Positions 1 to 9,565 of a stretch of DNA of 64,000 nucleotides are shown here, one piece after another; the stretch's first letter is position 1; each line of letters opens with the position of its first letter. Origin of the DNA: UBA10649 sp963793105 (GTDB lineage Bacteria; Actinomycetota; Actinomycetes; S36-B12); the NCBI GenBank assembly GCA_963793105.1, contig CAWBZB010000003.1, positions 248,001 through 312,000 on the forward strand. The letters are read 5' to 3'. The position numbers and the translations under genes were made by a program. The notes under the pieces were generated by a model that was not told the origin of the DNA, did not search any database, and saw nothing but the letters and a program-made list of their open reading frames with translations.

Positions 1-1
1 C

Positions 2-928
2 GCCCGCACGTCCATGCCCGCCGCGCGGGCCGAGGGCTCCCCCTCCCTGTTCGAGTCGACGCGCACGGAGCTGACGCACGTGCAGGCCGAGCGCGGGTCC
101 CGTGCCGCACTCGCCCTGCTGGACCGGCGGATCGACGAGGCTCCGCAGCTGGCCGGCGTATGCCATGCGATCGCCCACGAGCTCGGCCACGAGGCGGTCG
201 AGCACGCCCGGGGGAAGGCTCGCCGGGCCCTGAAGCACGGCACCGAGGTGTGCGGCGGCGGATTCATCCACGGCGTGATCGAGACGGTCCTCGGATCCTC
301 CGAGAACCCGGCTCGCGACCTCCTGCGCGTGTGCGCCCCGGCGAACTCCGGCTCGTGCTTCCACGGCGTAGGGCATGGCCTCATGTTCGCGACCGGGATG
401 ATCGTCTCGGACTCCCTCGACCTGTGCGACGAGTCACCGAGTCGAGAGCTCTCGGCGCGCTGCGGCGAGGGCGTCTTCATGCAGTTGTTCTCATCCGACC
501 TGTCCGCGCAGCATGTGGCCGGCGAGGCGTCCGTCGACGTCTCCCATGACCCGGCCGCGGCTCAGGCACGATGCGCCAAGACGCGTCCCGCGTATGCCGC
601 GAACTGCTGGTTCTACGCACCCACCGTCTACCTCACGATGCATCCCGACGATTTCACCGGCGCGCTCGAGTGGTGTCGGGACTCCGGCAGCCACCTGGGC
701 CGACAGCTCTGCGCCCGCGGCACCGGCAGTCGTTCGGTCAAGTACCACCCCGACGACCTCTCCGTCGCCGACGCCACCTGTACCGCCGCCGGTGGCATGA
801 CCGACTCCTGCCTCCAAGGGATGGGCTCCTACTGGTCTGTGCACCACAAGGGCCTGGTCGCGCCGCGTGACGTGTGCGAGCAGCTCGACCCGTCGCCGCT
901 CAGGGCGCGCTGTCGCCAGGTCGTCTGA
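2..928 (+). CDS. Cysteine-repeat hypothetical protein, 5' end beyond window edge
   Basis: I do not recognise a named family. The frame is open to the window edge; the first ATG in view is at 14, but the true start and any signal peptide probably lie upstream. From that ATG 304 residues are visible. An N-terminal CHAIAHELGH segment contains a HELGH (HExxH-type) sequence, followed by CGGGFIHG and CFHGVGHG. The rest is built from about six units, each with a cysteine pair C-x(8-12)-C, often followed by a G-x-G or GVFM segment, which suggests disulfide-stabilised helical hairpins in an exported protein. GC-rich third positions support coding. It overlaps the convergent BNR-repeat gene by 29 bases at the 3' end. 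A zinc role for HELGH is only a possibility. Confidence 0.65.
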   Translation, partial: ARTSMPAARAEGSPSLFESTRTELTHVQAERGSRAALALLDRRIDEAPQLAGVCHAIAHELGHEAVEHARGKARRALKHGTEVCGGGFIHGVIETVLGSSENPARDLLRVCAPANSGSCFHGVGHGLMFATGMIVSDSLDLCDESPSRELSARCGEGVFMQLFSSDLSAQHVAGEASVDVSHDPAAAQARCAKTRPAYAANCWFYAPTVYLTMHPDDFTGALEWCRDSGSHLGRQLCARGTGSRSVKYHPDDLSVADATCTAAGGMTDSCLQGMGSYWSVHHKGLVAPRDVCEQLDPSPLRARCRQVV

Positions 929-1997
929 CGTCGATGGCCCGCACGCACAGCACATCCGGCAGGTGGGCGGCGACCTGGGCGAACGTCACCCCGTCGTCGT
1001 CGCTGGCGTAGACGCAGCCGTCTCGGGTGCCGAACACGACGAAGGCCGGACCGTCGCCCTGGGTGGCCAACGTATCCGCCGCATCCCGCAGGACGACCGT
1101 CCAGCAGTCGTCGGGAAGGCCGGACACCGAGGGCGTCCAGGTCGAGCCGCCGTCCGCGGTGCGCCAGACGCGCAGCCTGCCCTCCGGGGGGATCCGCTCG
1201 GCGTCGGCGACGAGGGGCACCACCCACGCGGTCCCCGCGCGTCCGGGATGGGCCAGCATGACGAAGCCGAAGTCCGAGGGCAGGCCGTCCGCGATCGACG
1301 TCCACGTCAGGCCGTCGTCGTCCGAGCGGTAGACCCCATGGTGGTTCTGCGCGTACAGGACGCCGGCGGACCCTGCCTCGGCCGCGACCTTGTGCACGCA
1401 CTGGCCGAACTCCGGGTACGGATCGGGAAAGAACCGCGCGGAGATCCCGGTGTTCGTCGGCCGCCAGCTCATGCCGTCGTCCTCGGATCGGTACACGCCC
1501 CCGGTGCTCATCGCGACCACGAGCGTGCTCTCGTCACGGGGGACCACCGTGTGCACCGCCGCTCCTCCGAAACCGGGTGCCCACTGCGGTCGGTGCGGGT
1601 GGTCCCACAGTCCGCGAACCAGGGAGAAGGACGCGCCGCCGTCATCGCTGCGCCACAGCGACGTCGGCTCGCACCCCGCCCAGACGACTCCGGGTCGATA
1701 CGGGTCCGATCTGATCTGCCAGACACGCGCGAGAGAGCTTGCGTCGTCCGGCGAGAACCGGATCGCGTCGCCAGCCGGCTCGGTCCACGTCGCGCCGAGG
1801 TCATCGGACACGGCGATACCGGCTCCCCAGTGCGGGCTCATGACCCCCGCCATCAGCCGGATGGCGTCGCCTCCCGACGCCTCCCATGACAGGGCCGTCA
1901 CCTCCTGCATGGGGAAGTGCGGTCCATCCAGACGCCAGCCGTCCGCGCCGGATTCGGCCAGCCAGAGGCCCTTGCGCGTGCCGATCGCGATGATCAT
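900..1997 (-). CDS. BNR/sialidase-like beta-propeller repeat protein
   Basis: A 365-residue protein with repeated Asp-box (BNR) motifs of the S-x-D-x-G-x-T-W type, for example SDDLGATW, SDDGGASF, SEDDGMSW, SDDDGLTW and TADGGSTW. Such repeats form a beta-propeller as in sialidases and the photosystem assembly factor YCF48/Vps10-like proteins. No sialidase catalytic set or signal peptide is visible, so it is probably a cytosolic propeller of unknown ligand. ATG at 1997 was chosen because GGGAG lies just upstream and the protein then begins MIIAIGTRKGLW, a typical start for this group; the frame runs far upstream but loses protein-like sequence. The gene is monocistronic and divergent from the DM13 gene. 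Confidence 0.75.
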   Translation of the reverse strand: MIIAIGTRKGLWLAESGADGWRLDGPHFPMQEVTALSWEASGGDAIRLMAGVMSPHWGAGIAVSDDLGATWTEPAGDAIRFSPDDASSLARVWQIRSDPYRPGVVWAGCEPTSLWRSDDGGASFSLVRGLWDHPHRPQWAPGFGGAAVHTVVPRDESTLVVAMSTGGVYRSEDDGMSWRPTNTGISARFFPDPYPEFGQCVHKVAAEAGSAGVLYAQNHHGVYRSDDDGLTWTSIADGLPSDFGFVMLAHPGRAGTAWVVPLVADAERIPPEGRLRVWRTADGGSTWTPSVSGLPDDCWTVVLRDAADTLATQGDGPAFVVFGTRDGCVYASDDDGVTFAQVAAHLPDVLCVRAIDVRRPGDSAP

Positions 1998-2135
1998 CGC
2001 TGCTCCCAGTGGTCTCATGCCTCTGCCGGCCCCGCTGATCCGAGATTCTGCTGCAGGCAGGGCGGTGCGACAAGCGTCATCACCTCGTAATCTCGACGGG
2101 GCCTTCACGGGTTCCGCCGCTGTCACAGTGGAGAC

Positions 2136-2723
2136 ATGCTTACGCGACTGCGCAACCCCAAGGTCCTTGTCCCGCTCATCATCGTCGGCCTGGTGGCGAT
2201 CACCGTCGGGCTGGCCGCATTCCAGCCATGGCGACTCTTCACGAACACGACGGTGAACGAGGCGCTGCCCACCGCGGCGCCCGCCAGCGCCTCGGCAGGT
2301 GACGTGGCCCCGTCGACGGACGCTGTTGCTCCCTCGACAGAGCCTGTCGCTCCCGCAACTGACGTGGATCCGGTCGTTCTGTCGACGGGTTCGTTCATCT
2401 CGCACGAGCATGCGACCGAGGGCACCGTGCGAATCCTGCAGCTGGCGGACGGCACGCGCGTCCTTCGGATCGAGGGCCTGGACACCAGCAACGGCCCGGA
2501 CCTGAAGGTCTGGCTCACCGATGCTCCAGTCATCGACGGCGAGGACGGGTGGCGGGTCTTCGACGACGGAGCGTATGTCGACCTGGGCGTGCTGAAGGGG
2601 AACAAGGGCAATCAGAACTACCCCATACCCGCCGACGTGGATCTTGCGGACCTGAGCAGCATCTCGATCTGGTGCGACCGGTTCGACGTGTCCTTCGGGG
2701 CGGCTGAACTCGCCACCGCCTAG
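2136..2723 (+). CDS. Membrane-anchored DM13-domain protein
   Basis: A 195-residue protein. Residues about 9-28 form one N-terminal membrane segment (VLVPLIIVGLVAITVGLAAF). A low-complexity Ala/Pro/Ser/Thr linker follows to about residue 80, then a C-terminal DM13 domain (about 85-190) with the hallmarks HATEGTVRILQLADGTRVLRI, SNGPDLKVWLT, LGVLKGNKGNQNY and IWCDRFDVSFGAAEL. DM13 domains are extracellular and have been proposed to act in redox or adhesion; the conserved cysteine in IWCDRF is present. The domain should lie outside the membrane. GTGGAGAC precedes the ATG. No partner gene is evident. Confidence 0.8.
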   Translation: MLTRLRNPKVLVPLIIVGLVAITVGLAAFQPWRLFTNTTVNEALPTAAPASASAGDVAPSTDAVAPSTEPVAPATDVDPVVLSTGSFISHEHATEGTVRILQLADGTRVLRIEGLDTSNGPDLKVWLTDAPVIDGEDGWRVFDDGAYVDLGVLKGNKGNQNYPIPADVDLADLSSISIWCDRFDVSFGAAELATA

Positions 2724-3102
2724 GCTCACGCCCCTCCCGCCGACCGCGACTACCGGAGCGGGTGGCGCAATGGCCATGACAAGTGGTCAAGCGTGCGAGC
2801 TGCAGCGTGACGAGGGTCAGGAACGGGCAGGTCGTGGAGGGACGCGACGACTCACAGTGGATCGTGGCGACGGACGGGTACGTCGTCGGCGCTTGGCTCC
2901 AGGCTGGCTACGAGCGCGGCCACCTGGGCCTCACGTTGCAGCCGCTCGATCCTCTCGGTGAACGTCTCGTCCGCGTCCACGGACCCTCATCCCTCGGCCG
3001 GGATGCCCATGCGTTCTGCGGTGGCCGGCTCCTCAGTGTCGCACGCGCCGTGGGTCGACGATAGGGGGTCGCCCCCACAATCCGGTCCCTCGCGGGGCAG
3101 GG
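2724..3102. other. 379-bp region without a confident gene
   Basis: The gap between the DM13 stop and the DUF885 stop holds no recognisable gene. Two weak candidates overlap on opposite strands: a plus-strand GTG frame 2783-3064, whose first 55 codons have GC-rich third positions but no Shine-Dalgarno sequence, and a minus-strand 42-residue frame at 2852-2980, listed separately. I see no terminator hairpin or repeat here. Confidence 0.5.
2852..2980 (-). CDS. Possible small acidic protein (42 aa)
   Basis: A GTG-started frame encoding an acidic peptide beginning VDADETFTERIERLQREAQ, with an amphipathic helical N-terminal half. GAGGGATGAGGG lies directly upstream of the GTG and could bind the ribosome, and about 36 of 42 codons end in G or C. 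The opposite strand also looks coding in places, so this is a weak call. It would lie upstream of, and in the same direction as, the DUF885 gene. No family is recognised. Confidence 0.25.
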   Translation of the reverse strand: MDADETFTERIERLQREAQVAALVASLEPSADDVPVRRHDPL

Positions 3103-4738
3103 TCAGATGCCCAGCAGCGTCCGCAGATGGCGCGGCGCCGGGGAGCCGTGCGAGAGCACGAGGTCGTGGAGGTCGCGGTCACTCCAATGCGGGTGCAGGA
3201 CCCGCAGGTCCCCGACGATCCCCGACACCGCGCGATAGCCCGCGTAGTAGGTCGGCAGCTGTGCTGACGTCAGGAGGGCGCGGCGCCACTTGCCGACTGC
3301 CTCACCCTCCTCCTGGTATCCGCGTCCCATCATGAGCGCGAGTGCCTCGGACTCGCTCATGTCGTCGGCGTGGACGCAGACGTCGAGGATCGCGTTGATG
3401 ACGACGCGCGCCTGCATCTTCAACTGCTGCAGGCGAAGTGCCAGACCGGCACGGTCGTCGTCCGCGGGCGCGTAGCCGCGCTCGACCATGAGCTCCTCGG
3501 AGTACACGGCCCAACCCTCGACGAAGACGCCGCTGCGCCCGAACCGGCGGACCCGTGTCGGCGACTCCAGCCGTTGCGCGTGCGCCAGTTGCAGGACGTG
3601 TCCCGGCATCGCCTCGTGCACCGTCAGGTTGTGCAGCTGGACCCCGTTGTACTCACGGTAGAAGGAGTCGATCCGCTCCTCGTCCCAGTCGGTCGGCGTA
3701 GGTGCGACGGCCACGTACGTCGCCACGGCGCCGCTCTCCAGTGGCCCCGGCGCATCGCAGTACGCCACCGCCACGCCGCGATGGATCTCAGGCATGTCGA
3801 TCAGGCGCACCTCGACATCGGGAACCGTCACGAGTCCGCGCTCCTTCACGAACTCCGTCGTCCGCTCCAGGGCCCGCTCCATCGACGGCAGGAGCGTCGC
3901 GTCAGTGACGACCGCCTGGCGCGCCACCGTCTCGAGGGCGGCGCGGATCGCCTCGCCGTCGGACGCCGGGGCCTCCGGGCCGAGGTACTCACGGGCGGCG
4001 TGCGCCAGCTGCTCCCCGAGCAGGTCCAAGTGCGCGCGGGCGTCCGAAAGCAGGACCTCGGCCGACGTGTCGTCGTCCATCGCGTGCCACAGGGCACCCC
4101 CGTACACGAGCGGTCCGAGGCGCGGACTGCGTGTCGACTCGGGCAGCCGCTCCGCCAGCCAGCCGCTGAAGGCCGCGACCGCCTCGACAGCCTCATCGAC
4201 AACCGGAGCGTCGACGAGCCGTCGGGCGTCGACGTCGACGAGTCGTCGGGTCCCCTCCAGCTGGGCCAGTGCGGTCTCGACATGGAGGGCGGACATGTCG
4301 GCAAGCGCCCGTCGGGCTGCCGACAGGAGCTCCGGGATGGCCGCCAGACGCCCGCGCAGCGAGGCGGCGCGCTCCCCCTCCGGCGCGAAGTCGCGCGACA
4401 TCAGCAGGTGCAGTCGCGGTCCCGGGGTTCCACACCATCGGATCCCACTCCTGCCTCCGGATCTCCCGGAGTTCGAACACCGAGCGCAGGAGCCGGGCAC
4501 GCAGGATCTCCAGGTCCACGAGATCGGCGACGTCGAGCTCGAGGTCGTCGACGGCATCGAGGGCGGTCAGGTGGTCGTCCATCAGGCGCACGCGTGCGTC
4601 GACGGCGCCGGCGGACAGATCAGGGAGGAGAGCGTCGAACCGGTGGTCTCCCAGGGAGGTCGCGGCGACCGGGTCGGCCTCGAGAAGATCGTCGACGATC
4701 CGCTCGGCACGCTGATGGAACTCGTCGGTGACGCTCAC
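3103..4738 (-). pseudogene. DUF885 metallopeptidase-like protein, single-base frameshift
   Basis: The N-terminal part (GTG at 4738, MSVTDEFHQRAERIVDDLL to VWNPGTA) and the C-terminal part (LHLLMSRDFAPEGER to the end) lie in two frames that join at about 4413-4416. Removing one base there (forward T near 4414) gives an uninterrupted 544-residue DUF885 protein, reading NPGTALHLLMSRDFAP as the family does. The C-terminal half carries the HEAMPGHVLQ segment typical of this family of putative zinc-dependent carboxypeptidases, and YCDAPG and YPTYYAGY-like regions are intact. The GTG overlaps the mazG stop by 4 bases, so it is the last gene of the mfd operon. Sequence error is more likely than decay, because both halves keep normal codon use. 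Confidence 0.8.
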
Positions 4739-5406
4739 CCCAGGCCCTCGGCCTCGCGGATGGCGACGATGCGCCGGCGGGATGCGACGCGAACCGCCGA
4801 CTCGGCATCGAAGCCGCGATCGCGACCCACCGCCACCAGCGCGACGAGCAGGTCGCCGAACGATGCCTCGTCGGCAACGACCGCCATCGCGGACTCGGCC
4901 TCGTCACGCGAGGCGAGCCGCGGAAGTCGATCCTCCAGCGCGGCACTGCGCGACAGGACCTTGCCGGCATGCACCAGCGCGGGGAGGGCCGACGGGATGC
5001 CGTCGGTCACCGACTCCCGGCCCTTCTCACGGGCCTTCTGCGCGTGCCAGTTCGCCTCGACCTGTTCCGCGGTCTCCGCCGTGGCCGTCCCGAAGACGTG
5101 CGGGTGCCGAGCGATCAGCTTCTCGACGATCCCGTCCGCCACGTCGTCGATCGTCCAGGGGTCTGTGACATCCTCGGCCGCGATACGCGCATGGAACACG
5201 ACCTGCAGCAGGAGGTCGCCGAGCTCCTCGCGCAGACCCTCCCGATCGGACTCCTCGATCGCCTCGACCGTCTCGTAGGCCTCCTCGACCAGGTACTCGA
5301 CGAGGGACTCATGCGTCTGGCGGGCGTCCCAGGGGCAGCCGCCCGGTGATCGCAGGCGGTCCATCACCGCGACGAGGTCGAGCAGGCGCTCGCCCGGGCG
5401 CGACAT
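4735..5406 (-). CDS. mazG: MazG nucleoside triphosphate pyrophosphohydrolase
   Basis: A 223-residue MazG-type NTP pyrophosphohydrolase, which hydrolyses (d)NTPs, including damaged or stress-related ones, to the monophosphate and pyrophosphate. The MazG signature is clear: LRSPGGCPWDARQTHESLVEYLVEEAYE, then the Mg-binding EELGDLLLQVVFHA. One such domain is present near the N terminus with a looser C-terminal half, as in actinobacterial MazG. ATG at 5406 overlaps the stop of the upstream lipoprotein gene by one base (TGATG); the frame extends 23 codons further but not in family-like sequence. It sits in the mfd-lipoprotein-mazG-DUF885 operon, linking nucleotide-pool cleaning to transcription-coupled repair. 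Confidence 0.92.
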   Translation of the reverse strand: MSRPGERLLDLVAVMDRLRSPGGCPWDARQTHESLVEYLVEEAYETVEAIEESDREGLREELGDLLLQVVFHARIAAEDVTDPWTIDDVADGIVEKLIARHPHVFGTATAETAEQVEANWHAQKAREKGRESVTDGIPSALPALVHAGKVLSRSAALEDRLPRLASRDEAESAMAVVADEASFGDLLVALVAVGRDRGFDAESAVRVASRRRIVAIREAEGLG

Positions 5407-6017
5407 CAGCCGAGCGCGGGAGGGGCGGACAGGTCGTCCGGCGTCGGTCCCAGGGCGAGCGTGGCCGGGTCCCACGTGCCGTAGCGGGGGCTCACGGTCG
5501 TCTGGAGTTCCTCGCTCAGGGCACCGGCGGCCTCGAACACGGCCCGCCCCTGCTCCTCGGCCGAGCCGCTGGGGTTCAGGGCGATGCCGAGGTCCTGGGC
5601 CTGCAGTTGCAGCCGGATGATCGACTCGAGCTGCGACGGGGCCACGTTCTCCTGGATGAACAGGTCCACGACCGCCTGCTCGCCGCCGACCTGACCGGCG
5701 TAGTTGGCGAGCACCTCGTCGATCTTGCCCTGCGTGATCTCCACGCCCTCGCGCACGGCCAGTCGGTCGATGAGCTCCATGGTGATCATGCGGCCGAGGG
5801 TCTGCGTGACCAGGGTCTCGTCCTGCGCCGTCACCGGCTGGCCCTTGGCCACCAGGATCTCCTCCACCACCGTCGTGAGAGCCGTCTCGGAGATCCGGCT
5901 GTCACCCAGCGTCGCGGCGGAGCCGGCCTGCTGGGCGGCGCATCCGGTCAGGAGGAGCGCGGTGGCAGCGATGGCGGCAGCGGCCACGGCGACTCGCGAG
6001 CGGCGGGGTGAGGTCAT
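5406..6017 (-). CDS. SurA N-terminal domain lipoprotein
   Basis: A 203-residue exported lipoprotein. The signal peptide (about residues 1-26) ends in the lipobox LLTGCA. The mature part resembles the SurA/PrsA chaperone N-terminal domain (GDSRISETALTTVVEEILVAKGQ, then LIDRLAVREGVEITQGKIDEVLA) but has no parvulin peptidyl-prolyl isomerase domain, so it is probably a periplasmic or cell-wall chaperone. ATG at 6017 overlaps the mfd stop by 4 bases (ATGA), and its own stop overlaps the mazG start. Actinobacteria commonly keep a SurA-like gene between mfd and mazG. Confidence 0.82.
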   Translation of the reverse strand: MTSPRRSRVAVAAAAIAATALLLTGCAAQQAGSAATLGDSRISETALTTVVEEILVAKGQPVTAQDETLVTQTLGRMITMELIDRLAVREGVEITQGKIDEVLANYAGQVGGEQAVVDLFIQENVAPSQLESIIRLQLQAQDLGIALNPSGSAEEQGRAVFEAAGALSEELQTTVSPRYGTWDPATLALGPTPDDLSAPPALG

Positions 6018-9000
6018 GACGGCTCCATCGGTCTCGCGGGCAGCAGCACGGCGGTGACGAGGTCGGCCGCCCATGTCAGCAGTTCGGTGTCGCGCAGCGG
6101 CTGTCCGCCCATCAGGGCGGTCGCCGGACGCGGCACGACGATCGTACGGACCGCCGGCTTGACGATCGTGCGCGGGTAGAGGCGAGTCAGTCGCATCTGC
6201 CCGGACTCCGGCAGTTCCACCGGGTGGAACCGGATCGCGCCGCCCTGCAGCACGACCTCACTGAGCCCCGCTCTCCGCGCCAGCACCCGGAAGCGCGCCA
6301 CCGCGAGCAGCGACTCGACCGGGGAGGGCAGCGGGCCGTACCGGTCGAGCAGCTCCGCCGACACCTCGTCGACGGCAGCGTCGGAGGAGGCGTCGGCCAG
6401 CCGCTTGTACGCCTCGAGCCGGAGCCTCTCGTGCGGCACGTACTCGGCCGGGATATGGGCGTCGATCGGCAGTTCCACCTTGACCTCGCCGGGAGTCGCC
6501 GTCGCCTCCTCCTTGTACTCCGCGAGCGCCTCACCGACCAGTCGCACATAGAGGTCGAAGCCGACGTCCGCAATGTGACCGCTCTGCTCGCCGCCGAGCA
6601 GGTTCCCTGCCCCGCGGATCTCGAGGTCCTTCATGGCGATGTGCATCCCGGAACCGAGGTCCGTGTGCTGGGCGATGGTGGCGAGCCGCTCGTGCGCGGT
6701 CTCGGTGAGCGGCTTGTCGGGGGCGTACAGGAAGTAGGCGTATGCGCGCTCACGACCACGCCCGACGCGTCCGCGCAGCTGGTGGAGCTGCGAGAGTCCG
6801 AACGTGTCGGCCCGATCGACGATCAGGGTGTTCGCGTTCGCGATGTCGATGCCCGACTCCACGATCGTCGTGCAGACGAGGACGTCGATCTGGTTGTCCC
6901 AGAAGTCGACGATCACCTGCTCAAGCGCAGTCTCGTTCATCTGTCCGTGTGCCACCGCGACGCGGGCATCCGGGACGAGCTCGGAGACCCGTCGGGCGAC
7001 CCGGTCGATCGACTCGACGCGGTTGTGCACGAAGAACACCTGGCCCTCGCGCATCAGCTCGCGGTTGATGGCGGCCGCGATCTGCTTGTCGTCGTACGGA
7101 CCCACGAAGGTCAGGACCGGATGCCGCTCCTCGGGCGGAGTCTGGATGACCGACATCTCGCGGATGCCGGTCACCGCCATCTCGAGCGTGCGCGGAATCG
7201 GCGTGGCCGACATCGCGAGCACGTCGACATTCGTGCGCAGCGCCTTCAGGTGCTCCTTGTGCTCCACGCCGAAACGCTGCTCCTCGTCGATGACGACGAG
7301 CCCGAGGTCCTTGAACCGCACGCCGGACGTGAGCAGACGGTGGGTCCCGATGACGACGTCCACGGTGCCGGCGGCCACTCCCTCCATGGCGGCCTTGGCC
7401 TCGCTGTCGGTGCTGAAGCGCGAGAGGGCGGCCACCTTGACCGGGAAGGATGCGAATCGCTCCGCGAACGTCGACAGGTGCTGCTGGACCAGCAGGGTCG
7501 TGGGGACCAGCACCGCCACCTGCTTGCCGTCCTGCACGGCCTTGAAGGCGGCCCGCACGGCGATCTCCGTCTTGCCGTAGCCGACGTCACCGCAGATCAG
7601 CCGGTCCATGGGGACCGTGCGCTCCATGTCGGCCTTCACCTCGTCGATGCAGGCCTGCTGGTCGGGGGTCTCCACGTACGGGAAGGCATCCTCCAACTCA
7701 CGCTGCCACGGGGTGTCGGCACCGAAGGCGTACCCCTTGCTCGCCTGCCGGGCCGCGTACAGGCGGATCAGCTCGGCGGCGATCTGCTTCACGGCCTTGC
7801 GGGCTCTGCCCTTGGCCTTCTGCCAGTCCGCGCCGCCCAGCCGGTGCACCGACGGCGCCTCGCCGCCGACGTACCGGGTGATGAGATCGAGCTGGTCGGT
7901 CGGGACGAAGAGCCGGTCCGGCGGCTGACCCCTCTTGCTGGCGGCGTACTCGAGCACCAGGTACTCGCGCTCCGCGCCGGCGACCGCACGCTGCACCATG
8001 TCGACGTATCGGCCCACTCCGTGCTGCTCGTGCACGACGAAGTCGCCAGGGCGGAGGGTCAGCGGGTCGATCGCCCGACGGCGCCGCGACGGCAGTCGTC
8101 GCATGTCCTTGGTCGACGAGCGCTGCCCGACGATGTCGGTCTCCGTGACGACCGACAGCGAGCACGAGTCCACGGCGAAGCCGTGCAGCAGGCGTCCTCG
8201 GGTCACCGTGACCCGTCCCGCCGCGGGCGGCTGCGACAGGTCGGGGACCTCGACCACGGGAACGCCGGCGTCGGCCAGCTCCTCGACGAGGCGGACCACC
8301 GATCCGTGACCCTCTGCCAGCAGCGCCACCCGGGCGCCGGCCGACGCCCAGGAGTGCAGGTCGGCGATGGCCCGCTCCGAGTCCCCCCGATACGACTCGA
8401 GCTCGCGGCCGGCGATGCGCACGCGGGCATCGACAACCGCGTCGTCCAGCTCGGCGTCCGTGGTCAGGGGATTGACCCTCCACCACGCGTCGCCGCGCGC
8501 CCGGGCGATGTCGCGGACGTCGTCGAGCTCGCGGTAGCTCGCTGCGGCGAGGTCGATGGGGGTCGCGTTGCCGACGGCCGCGTTGTGCCAGGACGCCATG
8601 AGGAATTCCTGCGCCGTGCGCACCACGTCGTGAGCACGGCGGCGGATGCGCTCCGGCTCCAGGAGGATGACGTGGGCGGATCGCGGCAGGAGCTCCAGCG
8701 GAGTGGTCAGGCCATCGGTGAGAACCGGGGCGAGCGATTCCATTCCCTCGACGGGGATGCCCTCGGCCAGGCGGTCGCACATCTCGGCCAGGTGAGGGGC
8801 GGACCTGGCCAGGGCGGCTGCCCGCTCGCGCACCTGCGAGGTGAGCAGGAGCTCGCGCACGGCTGGCGCCCAGAGTCCGTGCTCGGCGAGCTCGAGGGAG
8901 CGCTGGTCGGCGACGGAGAAGGTGCGGATCTCCTCGACCGTGTCCCCCCAGAACTCCACGCGCAGGGGGTGCTCCTCGGTCGGGGGGAACACGTCGAGGA

Positions 9001-9565
9001 TGCCGCCTCGAACGGCGATCTGGCCGCGCCGCTCGATCAGGTCATTTCGCTCGTAGCCCAGGTCCGCCAGCGTCGCGACCAGTTCGTCGAGGTCGACCTC
9101 GTCGCCCACCGAGAGCCGGACGGGGTCGACATCGGCCACGGAGCGCACGACGGGCTGCAGGAAGGCCCGCACCGACGTGACCAGCACGTCGATCGGGTGG
9201 TTGGGCGGGTCCGACGGGTCCGGGTGCGCGAGTCGGTGCATGACCGCCACCCGTCGGCCCACGGTGTCCGACGATGGGGACAGCCGCTCGTGGGGGAGGG
9301 TCTCCCACGACGGGAACACCGCGACGTCGGCAGCCGGCAGGAGATCCGGCAGCGCCGCCGCCATGTCCTCGGCCTCCCGGCCGGTCGCAGTGACGACGAC
9401 GACCGTCGCGTCCGACGAGCGTGCGCGGGCCACTTCGGCCACCACGAGCGCATGCATGGCCGAAGGGGCTTCGACCGTGGTCCCCGATCCGGAGCGCGCC
9501 AGTTCGCGGACCTCGGTGAATCCCGCGTCGCCCTCCAGGCACGCGAGGAGACCGGTCAGGTTCAC
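6014..9565 (-). CDS. mfd: Transcription-repair coupling factor
   Basis: Mfd (1183 residues) removes stalled RNA polymerase from DNA lesions and recruits UvrA for transcription-coupled repair. The N-terminal UvrB-like module is followed by the RNA-polymerase-interaction domain (DPLTLRPGDFVVHEQHGVGRY) and then the RecG-like ATPase: Walker A GDVGYGKTEIAVRA, DEEQ box VVIDEEQRFGVEHKE, motif III SATPIPRTL and helicase motif VI QLRGRVGRGR. The C-terminal TRCF domain ends near the stop. GTG at 9565 overlaps the upstream cysQ-like stop by 4 bases (GTGA); the frame is open further upstream but not protein-like. Length matches the family. Confidence 0.96.
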   Translation of the reverse strand: MNLTGLLACLEGDAGFTEVRELARSGSGTTVEAPSAMHALVVAEVARARSSDATVVVVTATGREAEDMAAALPDLLPAADVAVFPSWETLPHERLSPSSDTVGRRVAVMHRLAHPDPSDPPNHPIDVLVTSVRAFLQPVVRSVADVDPVRLSVGDEVDLDELVATLADLGYERNDLIERRGQIAVRGGILDVFPPTEEHPLRVEFWGDTVEEIRTFSVADQRSLELAEHGLWAPAVRELLLTSQVRERAAALARSAPHLAEMCDRLAEGIPVEGMESLAPVLTDGLTTPLELLPRSAHVILLEPERIRRRAHDVVRTAQEFLMASWHNAAVGNATPIDLAAASYRELDDVRDIARARGDAWWRVNPLTTDAELDDAVVDARVRIAGRELESYRGDSERAIADLHSWASAGARVALLAEGHGSVVRLVEELADAGVPVVEVPDLSQPPAAGRVTVTRGRLLHGFAVDSCSLSVVTETDIVGQRSSTKDMRRLPSRRRRAIDPLTLRPGDFVVHEQHGVGRYVDMVQRAVAGAEREYLVLEYAASKRGQPPDRLFVPTDQLDLITRYVGGEAPSVHRLGGADWQKAKGRARKAVKQIAAELIRLYAARQASKGYAFGADTPWQRELEDAFPYVETPDQQACIDEVKADMERTVPMDRLICGDVGYGKTEIAVRAAFKAVQDGKQVAVLVPTTLLVQQHLSTFAERFASFPVKVAALSRFSTDSEAKAAMEGVAAGTVDVVIGTHRLLTSGVRFKDLGLVVIDEEQRFGVEHKEHLKALRTNVDVLAMSATPIPRTLEMAVTGIREMSVIQTPPEERHPVLTFVGPYDDKQIAAAINRELMREGQVFFVHNRVESIDRVARRVSELVPDARVAVAHGQMNETALEQVIVDFWDNQIDVLVCTTIVESGIDIANANTLIVDRADTFGLSQLHQLRGRVGRGRERAYAYFLYAPDKPLTETAHERLATIAQHTDLGSGMHIAMKDLEIRGAGNLLGGEQSGHIADVGFDLYVRLVGEALAEYKEEATATPGEVKVELPIDAHIPAEYVPHERLRLEAYKRLADASSDAAVDEVSAELLDRYGPLPSPVESLLAVARFRVLARRAGLSEVVLQGGAIRFHPVELPESGQMRLTRLYPRTIVKPAVRTIVVPRPATALMGGQPLRDTELLTWAADLVTAVLLPARPMEPS

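Noticed and set aside
2783..3064. 93-residue plus-strand frame
   Set aside because: First half has good codon use, but no ribosome site, no homology I recognise, and it conflicts with the minus-strand candidate; mentioned only in the region note.
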